Source: Tieghemiomyces parasiticus (lineage: Eukaryota; Kickxellomycota; Dimargaritomycetes; Dimargaritales; Dimargaritaceae). Taken from it: a stretch of DNA of 46,921 nt. The notes under the pieces are model-generated. The model did no database searches and was not told the DNA's origin. It saw only the letters and a program-made list of their open reading frames with translations. The first letter of the stretch is position 1. Each line of letters opens with the position of its first letter. The stretch lies in assembly GCA_027575765.1 (NCBI GenBank), contig JANBPT010000295.1, positions 1 through 46,921 of the forward strand, given 5' to 3'. Below, in pieces: positions 33,428-44,176 of this stretch. A program made the position numbers and the translations under genes.

Positions 33428-34480
33428 ATGCCCACCGAGCATACCGACGTTCACTTGGCCATTATCGGCGGCTCAGGTCTCTACAACCTAGAAGGTCTTC
33501 AGGTGGTTGACGAAGTGTACCCGCAGACCCCCTGGGGCTACCCGGCCGACAAGATCCTCATTGGCCGCCTCTCAGCCGTCGGACCCAAGGTCGCGTTTCT
33601 GGCTCGCCACGGGCGGCGCCACCAGTTCAGCCCCAGCGAAGTGCCAAACCGGGCCAACATCGCCGCCCTCAAGCACCTGGGCGTGCAGGCCGTCATTGCC
33701 TTCTCGGCCGTCGGGTCCCTACGCGAGGATATTCGTCCGGGTGATTTCGTCTTACCGGACCAAATTGTGGACCGCACTAAGGGTGTCCGTGACCACACCT
33801 TTTTTGAAGGCGGGGTGCTAGCCCACGCCTCGTTCGCCGATCCTTTCCACCCGCCCCTGGCTGACCTCATCGCGCAGGACGCTGCCCCTTGCTTAACCAA
33901 CCCGACCATACTCCAGGCTGCTGCCTCAACGACGACGGGAGCCGTGGGAGGGGGTGCTGCCGCTGCCAATGAGAAGCAGCAGGCGACTGAGGCAGTCGCT
34001 AAGGAAGCGGTGGAACCCCCACGTCTCCACCGCGGTAAGACCGTGGTGACTATTGAGGGCCCGGCCTTCTCCACACGCGCCGAGTCCCACCTGTACCGTG
34101 CCTGGAACTGTGACGTGGTCAACATGACGGCCATCCCCGAGGCCAAACTGGCTCGTGAGGCTGAACTGGCCTACCAGATGGTTTGTATGTCCACTGACTA
34201 CGACTGTTGGCGGGAGGGCGACGAAGGTGTCAGCGTGAGCGCCGTCATGGCCGTCATGCAGCGCAACGCCTTACACGCTCAGGCCATGATCCTGGCCATT
34301 CTCCACGCTTTCGAGGCGAACCCGACCATCGCACACCAGCGCTTACGTGAGGCCACCGTCGCCGCCCGCGGATCTATGGCCAACGCTATCATGACTCCAC
34401 CCGACCACCGTGATCCCGAAGTCACCCAGCGTCTTCACTACATTTTACCCGAATACTTCCCCCTCCCCGCTTCACCTTAA
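33428..34480 (+). CDS. MEU1: 5'-methylthioadenosine phosphorylase
   Basis: Phosphorolysis of methylthioadenosine to adenine and methylthioribose-1-phosphate, the entry to methionine salvage and the by-product sink of polyamine synthesis. Intronless, 350 aa; human MTAP is 283 aa and yeast Meu1 337. The phosphate-binding start AIIGGSGLYNL is at 11-21. Other family segments are LARHGRRHQFSPSEVPNRAN, the SAVGSLRED loop, EGPAFSTRAES, and the substrate-binding VVNMTAIPEAKLARE. A low-complexity Ala/Thr/Gly/Glu-rich insert (about residues 162-197) before the EGPAFSTRAES strand explains the extra length. The gene converges on SEC23 with 461 bases between stop codons. The ATG at 33428 is the first in frame. 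Confidence 0.96.
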   Translation: MPTEHTDVHLAIIGGSGLYNLEGLQVVDEVYPQTPWGYPADKILIGRLSAVGPKVAFLARHGRRHQFSPSEVPNRANIAALKHLGVQAVIAFSAVGSLREDIRPGDFVLPDQIVDRTKGVRDHTFFEGGVLAHASFADPFHPPLADLIAQDAAPCLTNPTILQAAASTTTGAVGGGAAAANEKQQATEAVAKEAVEPPRLHRGKTVVTIEGPAFSTRAESHLYRAWNCDVVNMTAIPEAKLAREAELAYQMVCMSTDYDCWREGDEGVSVSAVMAVMQRNALHAQAMILAILHAFEANPTIAHQRLREATVAARGSMANAIMTPPDHRDPEVTQRLHYILPEYFPLPASP

Positions 34481-34941
34481 AGTAACTGAGCTTGGGATTG
34501 TTACGTTGATCCGGCGGTGGTCTCACCCCCATCCAGTTGCCGAGGCCCTTCTTCCCCTTCGTCCCTTGCTTTCAAGTTATTAAACGTTTAGGCCCCACCC
34601 CCCTGATCCCTTTGGACAGTGGCCGTCCGGTTCGGCCTCGTCCTTAGGGCATTAAAGTTATTCTGGCCAATCCAAACTGTCAGCATTGCCAATCCAGATG
34701 TAGAGTGGTGGTTATACATAGTGACAGCCTTTACTAAGTAGAAGGCGGTAAGAGAAGGAACTCGTTGGAGGGCTTAAAACGTGAGCGAAATACGATGTGA
34801 AGATAAAAAAGGGACTGAAGAGAGAGCCCAGCTTCAAGGGGGGGGAGGGGACTGGAGATTAAATCATTACCAATTACCCGCACAAACGGGAGACGCGGGT
34901 GGACGCTGGCCACCCTCGCGCCCCTTTCCCATAGCACTTGG
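34481..34941. other. Convergent intergenic region MTAP/SEC23
   Basis: Shared 3' flank of two convergent genes, moderately AT-rich, with a G-run at about 34839-34849. No terminator-specific structure was identified and no gene is seen. Confidence 0.5.
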
Positions 34942-37218
34942 CTAAGTAGATCCGGTGACAGTGAGCTTGATAAGGTGCTCCATGAACACCTGCAGGCTGA
35001 CGTCCTCGGTGAGCACGGCCTGGTCGGACGGAACACCGTACTGGCCGCCCGACATGTGGGTGGTGGAAGGGTTAAGTTTGGTGAGTAGGAAGCGGGCCTG
35101 GGAGCCCCCCTGGTCGCACACAATGTAGCGCGGGACGGGGAAACGATCGACCAGAAGTTCCTGGGCTTCACTCTGGGGAGCCTCGAGTAGTAGCTTGAAA
35201 TTTTCGTAGTCCGGCTGGTCTTGGTACCCGGCCTTGCGCCACTGCGCAATGGTCTCGCCGTGCCAAATCAAAATGTGGAAGAAAGTGTCCAGGAGCAGAA
35301 TCACGTCCGGTTTGATGGAGACCGAGTCCAGAAGCACCGGAGTGGGTGGGGTGTCAAACCCGTACGACATGAGCGTGGGCTGAATCATCACCAGCGTGTT
35401 GTTGCAGTCCTCCGTATTGAACACGTGGCGGTAGAAGGCCGTCTCGTCTGGGCTGTTGTTGAACACTTGCAAGAACTGGCTACGCCGCAGGTGGAACATG
35501 AACTGCGGGTAGATCGAGAAGTTGGGTGCCAGTCGGAACGAGGATGAGTCGTCCTTGCGGAACTCGGCGAACCGCTGACACAACCGGATCAGGGTCCGGT
35601 CCAGCCAGCGCAGCACGTCCGGGCCGTCGTCAATTTCCGACTTGAAAGTGGCGATACGCGCCATCAGCGCCGCGGCTGCCTCCTGGTCGAATGACGCCGG
35701 GATCTCGGGGCTGCGGCCCTCGGCCCAGTTGCGTGCCACCGTGGTCACGCGCAGGCGGTAGCGGCTGTGCGAGTCCTGGTAGTGGGTAATGAATTGGATC
35801 ACCGCGCGTGACCCAGGCTGCAGGGCCTGACTCTGTTGGTTGGCCACGTCAAAGTACACGGCGTAGCTGGACCGTGAAGTGATCCCGCAGAACTTCCACG
35901 CCGACGTGCTGCCAATGCCAATCTCCGTGTCGCTAATATTGGCCGCCTTGCGCTCGGCCGATACGGCGTGGCCAATCAACCCACATACCTTGAGCTCCTT
36001 GGTGGTGAGCACGTCCATAGTTCCGTTGAATCCGGCAGCCAGGCGGCCCTGTCCATCTTTGGCGAAGGTCAGGTGGAAACTTTGCTTGAAGATGGCCGTG
36101 TTGAACGAGTCCGACAGGACCATGTGGCCACCCGTGTAGTTGGCCAGACTCTTCATCTCATGCGCGCCTACCTGGTCCAGACTGCCAACAAAGATGTCAA
36201 CCGAGTGGCTAGCCGCGGCGGCACGCTTGGACAGGCCCTCGTAGAACCGTGTGGCCTTCTTGACGTAGGGTGCCGTGTCCTTCTCCATGTCGTGGTGCGA
36301 CCGCATCGTCTCGCGCAGCGGAATACCCACCACGGCACCCGGGCCGTTGGTGGCCGCGCCGCCAGTAAAGAGGGTGATCCGACCACCCTGGTTGGGGAAG
36401 GCGCTCTCCATGAGGCTGATGGCCACGTTGAGCGCCGACCCGGTGCAGCGGCTGGGACGCTTGCCGGTCTCCGTAGGCCATGGGTCGTGCTGCAATTGTT
36501 CCAGGATGGAGGTTAGCATGAATTCACACTGGTCGAAGGGTTGGATGAACCGGTTGAAAGAGGCCTGGGCGGGCATGGCCGGGCGTCCGGGCTGCGGGGC
36601 AGCATTGACCAGACTGGTCAGACCGAACATTTCCTGAATCTGCTTGAGGCCGTACTCTTTGGACCCGTCAAACACGTACGACTTGGGACAGGCGGCATAG
36701 CCCAGCTCGAAGACTTGCACGTTATGGCCGTAGGTGATCAGGCCCACCAGGGCGGTGTTAGGGATCAGGCTGAGGCTGACAAACAGTGCGTCCTTGAGCG
36801 CTTTGAGGTTATCGTCGTCCAGGCACGTGTCGACCACGAAGAGGAACACGGGCGGTACGGGTGAAGTTCGAGCCAGAGTGTACTCGACGGTGGTGTACTT
36901 GGGTAGAAGTTCGGCCGGAAGGTTGGTATTGCTGATGTCCTTGTACTGCGGAGGCAGCTGGTTTCGCTGTAGGCAGAACGGGCAGATCCAGACCTTGCCA
37001 CGCACGTCAATCTGGCAGTACGGGTTGAGGATGGCCTTGCAAGGGGAGCGGCAGGTGACGGGCTCGTAATGGATGGGGGCCGCATCCTCCCGCTCCTTGA
37101 GCGGAGTGTAAAGGCACGACACGGGGATTACCATGCGGCTGGCCTCGGCCTTAGTGCTCGGGAAGACGTTCCAGGCAAACCGGATACCATCCCGGTCCTC
37201 AATCTCTTCAAAGTTCAT
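34942..37218 (-). CDS. SEC23: COPII coat GTPase-activating subunit Sec23
   Basis: Inner COPII coat subunit that pairs with Sec24 and stimulates Sar1 GTP hydrolysis at ER exit sites. The coding region is intronless, 758 aa (yeast 768). The start [20 protein letters not shown] is the conserved Sec23 N-terminus, so the ATG at 37218-37216 is secure. The zinc finger uses Cys56, Cys60, Cys79 and Cys82. The trunk ([11 protein letters not shown]), beta-barrel, helical and C-terminal gelsolin-like domain ([20 protein letters not shown]) follow in order. It is the only complete minus-strand gene in the window. Upstream, on the minus strand, a CCACCAG acceptor one base before the ATG and a GTAAGT donor at 37632 suggest a 5'UTR intron. 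Confidence 0.97.
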   Translation of the reverse strand: MNFEEIEDRDGIRFAWNVFPSTKAEASRMVIPVSCLYTPLKEREDAAPIHYEPVTCRSPCKAILNPYCQIDVRGKVWICPFCLQRNQLPPQYKDISNTNLPAELLPKYTTVEYTLARTSPVPPVFLFVVDTCLDDDNLKALKDALFVSLSLIPNTALVGLITYGHNVQVFELGYAACPKSYVFDGSKEYGLKQIQEMFGLTSLVNAAPQPGRPAMPAQASFNRFIQPFDQCEFMLTSILEQLQHDPWPTETGKRPSRCTGSALNVAISLMESAFPNQGGRITLFTGGAATNGPGAVVGIPLRETMRSHHDMEKDTAPYVKKATRFYEGLSKRAAAASHSVDIFVGSLDQVGAHEMKSLANYTGGHMVLSDSFNTAIFKQSFHLTFAKDGQGRLAAGFNGTMDVLTTKELKVCGLIGHAVSAERKAANISDTEIGIGSTSAWKFCGITSRSSYAVYFDVANQQSQALQPGSRAVIQFITHYQDSHSRYRLRVTTVARNWAEGRSPEIPASFDQEAAAALMARIATFKSEIDDGPDVLRWLDRTLIRLCQRFAEFRKDDSSSFRLAPNFSIYPQFMFHLRRSQFLQVFNNSPDETAFYRHVFNTEDCNNTLVMIQPTLMSYGFDTPPTPVLLDSVSIKPDVILLLDTFFHILIWHGETIAQWRKAGYQDQPDYENFKLLLEAPQSEAQELLVDRFPVPRYIVCDQGGSQARFLLTKLNPSTTHMSGGQYGVPSDQAVLTEDVSLQVFMEHLIKLTVTGST

Positions 37219-37219
37219 G

Positions 37220-37632
37220 CTGGTGGAGAAAGAGAAGGTGGGTGGAAAGGGGGGGGCGAGTGTAAGATGAAACGAAGAGTCAGGATGGGTTCAACCGCGT
37301 CCCTGCATCTCAGGTCAGCAGGGCCAAGTAGAGTATACTTCGTGGGCATGCAGATTGTGACCCATCTACGCCCTCTTCTCGGCCCTCGTACGCCAGGGCG
37401 CAGGAGCGACCACTCATCCGCGAGGTGGCAAGCTCAGCTGCATTCATTGGATGTGAAAAGTCCGGAACTTAGGCTGGGCAGCCCAGTCGGGGTTTCGGCT
37501 GAACAGGCAAGGTATGTGATAGCGACCGCATATGCACCCGACCATTGAATTTGTAACTAGCCCGCTGTGTAGATCGCACTAAGAAGCTGGCAGCGTACAA
37601 GGGTACGTGAGGGAGGATAGTGACGAACTTAC
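37220..37632 (-). other. SEC23: Candidate 5'UTR intron of SEC23
   Basis: Read on the minus strand, AAAC|GTAAGT at 37632 and TCTCCACCAG ending at 37220 flank 413 bases. A CTGAC-like branch site sits about 60 bases before the acceptor, which abuts the start codon with one base between. The minus strand beyond the donor (about 37640-38000) is C/T-rich, as in other leaders here. The upstream frame stops just before the donor, so it would be untranslated. Confidence 0.45.
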
Positions 37633-39497
37633 GTTTAAATGAGCACGTAGATGGTGGTCTGGAGGTTGGGGGCTAGCGGAGTGGTGAGATGGCCAATGAA
37701 AGCTCGGCGATGGAGACACCAACTGGGTGCGCTGAGGGAGATGAGGTAGGGCGCAGTAAGTAGCAGGTGAGAGAGAAAGTGGAGAGACGTACAAGGGTGG
37801 TCCGTAACGCAGATGAGGAACAGAGAGTTGCGGGGAGGGGGGATGAGAAGGAGACAATCTCGAACAAGGGGTTGGGGCGGGTGAGTGTCGGAGGTGATGG
37901 CCGGATGTGACAGACTTCGCGGGATGATAAAGTTGACAGGGACCTCTCTCGGAACAAAGACGGACAGGGGGAAGGATGTAGCGAACGTTGTTGACAGCAG
38001 TCGTCTCCCTCCCGTCGCGGGGAAGAGGCTCACAATGGCATTGCCTTGGAGAGTTAAGGGAGATCCCGATGCCTAGACCCTACTATGAGCGTGGAACGAT
38101 CTTACTGGCGTGGCGGAGTCCTCAGCTAGGCACTAACGTGAATTCGCTGGGAAAGGGCAGGGACAGCCAGCCTTATAGATCCGTACGTGGTGCATATCGA
38201 GCTGGACCTTCATTGTGAGGAAACAAATTCCAATAGGCGTCAGGGTGTGCGAGGCCTTTATTCCAGGAGGTGAGGGGGGGGGGAGAGACGTCATACCAAT
38301 AGACCTGAGTTGCCCTTTCAGCAGTTGGGAGGTCTCTGCCACATTCTTACAGTTTTCTAATCCCAGCGGGAAGTGTAGCTCATATTTGCGAGCATCGACC
38401 CTGTGGACGAAAACTAAGAGTATCCAAGGCGGGAAATCAGATGGCATAAGTCATTTTAGAATCCGACCTTTCCTCTCGTTACAACTCACGTTTGTGTCTC
38501 TTCATCATGTTAACTTTTGAAGCTGTATCCCCCCCACCCTACCTTACTTAAATACAGTTGTGATAAGCGGGTTCTCAGTTATCACTACCATTAGGGCTGC
38601 AAAGCAGGTTGTATATTTTCAGAATTGACTACGCTAGTAGGCTTGGCCGCCCCTTGCCTCACCACCGTGAGCAAGTGACCAGCTCTTTTTCGCACAGGCC
38701 ACGGATCGTTTGAAGAGGTGCCTCAATTTGGTAGCTCGCCAGACAGCATAGGCATACTTGGCAGTACCATAATCCAGAAACTGCTGTAAGCAGATCCTTG
38801 GTCGACTGCTGAACGGCTAGATCATGCCTGCCGCACTTCACCAAGTACTATACACAATGTCCTTCGTAGGGCTCTGGCGTTACACAGCCATTTCAACCAC
38901 CGGATCTCCCACAGCCCCATAGATAACAAGTACCTCCAGCGGGTACAGTTGGCCACCAATATCCTAGTGAAGGTCAAAGGGAGTCCGTGACTATTTTCCG
39001 GATTCCAGTGTCACTGTTGCCGAGAGTTAAGTTCCTCCATGATCCACCTACTGGCTCTAATCGTCGGAGGTGATGTCCCAAAGGCGGCCCGGCCCTCAAC
39101 CCATACCCCCCCAGGGCCGTGCCATACCCACGGTAATGCTAATAGATTATTATTATTATTAATCATCACCTGTTGCACCTGACCATCAGGTCTCCTGGTG
39201 TCAAGATCTCTGCCGAGTACTACGAAAACTGTGGGCTGCAGACAGTGCTCCAGACTGAGGAAAAGACGCGCGGAAGTTTAACCTGTCACCGCAGTGGCTC
39301 TACCATGATAATACACCACCGCGCTGTGCTGCAGCCACCCAGACCATCGGATTCGATCCCAGCATCAAACTTCTACCAGCGCCTCCCTACAGCTCTAGTT
39401 TAGTCCTCCTGCGACCTCTGGCCGTTCAGAGATGTCTACCGGCGGCTGTGAGGGATGAAGCCCTCCGCATTGGAAGCGGATGTGGACCCCTGGCGAC

Positions 39498-39516
39498 TGG
39501 AGCTTGTCAAGCTCCA
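39498..39516. repeat. Perfect 19-base palindrome
   Basis: Nine-base arms TGGAGCTTG and CAAGCTCCA flank a single T. It lies in the gene-poor region. No flanking gene or known site explains it. Confidence 0.6.
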
Positions 39517-41900
39517 ACCAAGCAACCACAAGGCCCGTTTTAGTAGCTGGATAGGGTGCGCTTGTCAAGTGGTACAGAGTGATGGCAATGGTTTAAATAT
39601 AAACCACGCGTTAATATACTCAGAAGGAGGGTTAAATATATTAGTAATGAAGGAGCTAGTGGAACTATAAATGGGATTGGTCTCGGCCTTGGGGAGGATA
39701 TACGAGATAATGAATGGAAGTACGGGAGGGAGGGGTCAGGGCTGGCTGTGGGCTCGGGTCCGCTATGTCCTTGTCCATGGGCACTGTGTCCCTCCGACAG
39801 GGGACCTCCTTTCCGGCTGGCAGGGCCGAGGGGGTTGGGATCCATGGTGGGAATATCTCTCCCCTCCACCTCAACGTCAAGTGGGATTTAGCACTGGTAC
39901 TTCATGGACCGTCTGTATTAGTCGGAGGTGGCTGAATCGCTTCGAATAAGACAAAATCGACGGCAGTCACCAGATGGTCTTTACTGTGTAGCCCAAGGCG
40001 GTTGACCACAGGCAGTCGCTGATCTCAGACTCAAATCCAAAAACCTTATGAAGGCGGGTGGAGGTCCAATGCCATGGTAGTGGTACTGTCTTACGTTTGT
40101 AGTACTACCCGATAGAAATGGACTATGGTCAGCCTATTTTCCAATGGCAGGCGGAGACTATGACACGCTTTAGGAACTGAAAGCATTTCCGATTGGGCGA
40201 CTTTACAGCGTATAGTGGCCGTCAACGAGAGCGGACGCAGGGCCCAATGGTCCGCATGACTGTCGCTTGGGTGAATTCTAGAGCCCTCCCACCCGGTAAT
40301 AGCCAGGGATGGGTCTTCCATTCTACAATATGTTGTCACTAAGTAAGAAAGGCTTGTCCGCAATGGTTATAGCGCTTGTCTAGCCGCTCGTTCTCTCGTC
40401 GTTGCCCTGTCCATCCCCTTATGTACACGTTGTATCTGCGATGCCCCTGCAATAGAACCTGTATAGAGCGGAGAAGTGGGGGGGGGGTTCGGATAGATAA
40501 TGGGACCAGTTGTTTACCCCAATCTTGCCCGTGGAAAGTTCGACAGTGGGGATCTGTTTGGCAATGACCTTGGCATTCCTTTACAGCTGGAACGCAGTGG
40601 TACTATCTACAGCCAGTCTTCCATCGCTATCCAGGCAACCTAGGGCTGGTGCCCTCCTGCGGTATCCAGAGCGGAGGTCCCGCACAAGAACTTTGGGTCA
40701 CAGCGGTTCTCTACTTAATTCCCTCACCCTCCTACCCGGCGCCCTCAATCGCCCACTTTCCGTTCACCACCACACGCTCCACTAACCTCTCCTCTTCCAC
40801 TAGGCCTATACCTCAGCGCAATATAGCTTGTCACCTTGCTCTGGCTTCCAGTCTCTTGCCCCGAGTCCCGTATGGCTCGGGAACTCTGGTTCTCCGACCG
40901 GCAGTGACTCAAAATACCCCACACATGGTATGGTCGACACCTACGGTTACCATCCCACCTGGTAAAGGAAGAGGGAGGGCTGCCTTCTCTACCGGACTCC
41001 CTGGCTTCCCGGGGCACTACACATGATTATATACCTCCGTGAATCTGTTTTTGCTTACTCCCCCAGTGCATGGTAGGTTCAGCCTCCGGGCGCCAAGGTT
41101 GCTCTCCCGAAGGTAGCCCTCCAATTTTGACAGGCCCTCTGCTTGATTCCTTGCTTTAATGATCCACTAATCTCACGAGCGGGCCTCCTGGACAGTCCAT
41201 TAGACACCAGTATGATCATACCAGATGGGGCACTATGCTGTGGCAGGCGGATAGCCGGAGGGCGAATCATACAGTAAGCCAGTGTAGGAGAAGTCAGACC
41301 CGCACAGCCCAAAGGCCTGGAAAGTGTCCGGATTCATTAGGTAAGCGGCAGACGCGCTACGGAAGCTACCTGGCGACACCGGACAAGAGGCAAGTCGTGC
41401 GCCTGGCTGTTCCCTCCATTCCGCTCAATTATGGCCTACCACACGGTATCTAATGGTACGTACATTTACAAGCTTGATACCGTATGGCTTGCCTCACCGA
41501 GTTTAGTGCTGCAAAGAGGGGTTCACTACACGGTTTATGTAGAGGAGTATGGACCCAGTAGGCGTACCCCCGGCACTGGAGGGCAACCTAGTGCCGCATG
41601 AAGCGTACTACCCCCGGTAAAGTCTCCAGCGCTTGGTAATGTGTATCCCCATTGACCAGTGGGGCATGCGCCACTTGACCGAGAGCCGAAAGGCGGTCAA
41701 GGTACGAGGCTTAATGGCAGGAGAGAAGGAGTCACTCACGTACTATAGACCCTACGCCCACAGTAGCCACTACCCTCAAACCACCTCAAAATGACAAATA
41801 CGAACACCTGAAGGCAACCCGCTGCTACTGGGCTAAGCAGCAGGACAAGGTGGTTGAGACAGAGGGAACAGTAATAAAGGTGCAGACAAATACCTGACAG

Positions 41901-42203
41901 TGCTATCGTGCAAGCCCTAACGGTAGGCAGCCTTATGATGCACACGACCCTCCCTGTACGAGTCTACACCGTGTGTCGCTCATTACGGTACCGTTAGAGA
42001 GACATAAGTGGCCCAATAACTTCGAGCAAGCCAATACGCAAAAAACGTCACACCCTCGAAAAGAGAGGGCGGCTAAGGTCAAAAAAAATAATCGAGATGG
42101 TCGCACCTATCCCTATGAGGCAGAAAGACCCGTTCCGGCGGTTCCCTTCACTGAGGCCGACTTCTCACAGGCACGGTACGACACCAGGCTCGACGTGGTA
42201 TAA
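41901..42203 (+). other. Possible terminal exon or gene relic, unidentified
   Basis: A frame of 101 codons with hydrophilic, protein-like composition, starting after a CCTGACAG that could be an acceptor and ending with TAA at 42201-42203. It has no family motif, and no ATG opens it. A short upstream stretch (41660-41701), bounded by GACCAG and AAG|GTACG, joins it in phase. There is no clear pyrimidine tract and codon bias is weaker than in the confirmed genes, so this is a weak prediction. Confidence 0.2.
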
Positions 42204-42329
42204 CGGAAATGTCGGATGGTTCTTTTAGTGAGTAGGGCTTGAGGGGTAGGGTTGCACCTGCCTTGTCCTCGCTGACGAGGGAGCCGGCAAGGGAGGCATA
42301 CAGTGCGCCGCTACCCTATACCGGAAACG

Positions 42330-42338
42330 TATATAAAG
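42330..42338 (+). promoter_or_regulatory. TATA-like box of F-box-like gene
   Basis: TATATAAAG about 175 bases upstream of the ATG at 42511, followed by a C/T-rich leader. Spacing and context match the TATA-like elements of the HAD phosphatases. Confidence 0.45.
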
Positions 42339-42510
42339 GGCAGGCCTGCCCGCCGACGTTGTTGTCCACCCACCCTTCACCCGCTTCCTCTCCAACTCGT
42401 CTACCTTTACCCAAGCGCCCCCACCGTCTTCTATTTGCTCCGTTACTGTAGCCCGTTCGCTAGCCAGGCCAGCTGCCTCCCTGCCTCAACGTCTCCCCTC
42501 AACCGCCATC

Positions 42511-44176
42511 ATGCGCGTTCTTGCCATCGGTACCCTGGCCGTGGGGCTCACCTACGTTATGGTCACGCCCGCTAAGTCTTCCTTGCCGTTGACGGACTTT
42601 CCGTTAGAACTGAATGCTTATATCGTTGACCGCCTAGAAAAAAAAAGACGCTCATGATTTAAGGGCGACCAGCCGCACCATGGCTCACATAGTTGGCCAC
42701 TCGCGGAAGTTCGGCCCTGATATAGCCCGATTAAAGGTAAGTACGCAAGCAGCGTCTCTAAGAGGTTCAGTACAGCCAATGCCAGTACCTGTTGACCTTG
42801 GGCAGCGGTTCGTGGGCCAGTCTTTACGGGGTTTACTGGGCGGTCTAGCGCCGACGACCAATACCCTTTCCCTCTGACAGCTGGAGGGTGGACAGGCCCG
42901 CCTCAGTCGAGAACTAACTTTGATTCTTCACCGTCGCCCTTCGACAACTATCCCCGTGTAATCCAATTGGACCTGGTAGGAGATCCTTTACGTTGATGAA
43001 GCCATCAATGCGGCTATGGTGCCTGTGGACGCCACCGTGCGCCTAGCCGGACCGGCTATCGACCAGCTTACCACCTTACTAATGCCCAAGCTAACCCCGT
43101 TTGTCCGTACCGTGGGTTCTTTTTGGTTGACGAGAGTGATGCTCGGCTTGCATTATGGGCTCACGCCCCTGGGTGACTGGTACTCTGAGACCGAATACCC
43201 CTTTCATTACCGCAACTCATGGGTTGAGCCAGACCCCAACCATGTGTTAGTCGTCGATCAGGGCTTCGTTGATGAATTACAATTTCGAGACAATCGGTTA
43301 GATCTGCACCTCACCGTGCAGAAGCTGGTTGACGCCAAGCCGGACCTTAAGGCTATTAATGACGCAATCACCGTGATCCCATTCGAGGAGGCGCAGCGGT
43401 TTACGAAAGCGGGCGACGACTCCACCTTCCTTCACTTCGCCCTGGCCCACGGCTATCACCGCATCCTCTTCGATGTCACCCGGGTACTTCTCGACGGTGG
43501 TTTCCAGGAAAGTCTAAGACGGACAATCCGTTCCAGAGACATCATCCCACTCTCTGTCTTAAGCCTTCCCAACCATATAGGCGACTATCTGCAAGAGGAT
43601 ATGACTGATTTGGACATTGCGTCATTCCCCACTCCGAATTTAGTTAACCGAATAGCCAATCACGTGTCCGAGCAATTTGCGGCCATCGTGGTCGCTACGC
43701 TTGCTGCTCAGGGCAAGGTTGACGAGACCCTGGCTTATCTCAAGGACCTGGAGGAGTACGTTGAGTCTATTAAGGCGAACCTGCCTGCCAATGATAACGC
43801 ATACGAGTGGGTTGACTCACTGAGGGCCCTCCCCTTCATCGCGAGTGCCCAGTGTGGTCAGGTAACGGCCATGAGACGGTTTGGTCCCCTGATGGCGAAG
43901 AAATACCACTCAATGAGGGCGTCTGCAATTAATTTTGCTTGGAGGCGTGTTGAGAAAACTCTTGACAATTTCGAGAACTATGCGGGCCCACGCCCGAGTA
44001 CCTATGTCCCTTCTAGCGACCTCTCTAGTGATCACAACCCGAACCCGTGGTACATCACTGATAAGGACTCTGACCGTTGGGATGTCGATGTGTACTTCAA
44101 CAATCCTATGATCTCGTGTACCGAAGACCGCAAGCTGTCGTTCATTTCTTACGGAAAACCTCGCAGTGAAGTCTGA
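42511..44176 (+). CDS. Signal-peptide protein with F-box-like N-terminus; A9 frameshift
   Basis: Not a family I recognise as a whole. Exon 1 is 42511-42736 and exon 2 is 42980-44176 (intron 42737-42979, donor GTAAGT, acceptor GGTAG). As written, the first exon stops at 42655-42657 after 48 codons, because a run of nine A at 42638-42646 shifts the frame. Reading the run as eight A keeps the frame open to the donor and gives about 473 codons in total. Residues 1-22 look like a secretory signal (MRV, hydrophobic 3-18, then TPAKS). An F-box-like pattern follows: FPLELNAYIVDRL, then DAHDLRATSRTMAHIV. The long exon 2 is helical, with a segment FLHFALAHGYHRILF that faintly recalls an ankyrin repeat, and Asp/Asn/Pro-rich stretches near the end. 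The shift may be an assembly error, a pseudogene mutation or slippage. GC3 bias is lower than in neighbours. Confidence 0.55.

Larger units (their letters stand above)
37633..42510. other. Gene-poor region, 4.9 kb, with coding-like fragments
   Basis: The longest stretch without a supported gene. 37640-38000 is the probable SEC23 leader and promoter. Further on there are a TTA repeat (39146-39161), a perfect 19-base palindrome (39498-39516), G-runs (38274-38282, 40480-40488) and several open stretches with protein-like composition in one frame (39173-39949 with three internal stops, 40498-40641, 41341-41600, 41898-42203). None carries a domain I recognise. They may be decayed genes, unrecognised exons or chance. 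Confidence 0.4.

Noticed and set aside
37635..38033. Minus-strand 132-codon frame upstream of SEC23
   Set aside because: The composition reflects a C/T-rich leader (Leu, Ser, Pro, Thr) rather than a protein; it ends in a stop just before the putative leader-intron donor.
39335..39362. GGATTCGATCCC, tRNA T-loop-like
   Set aside because: No matching D-arm or anticodon arm upstream.
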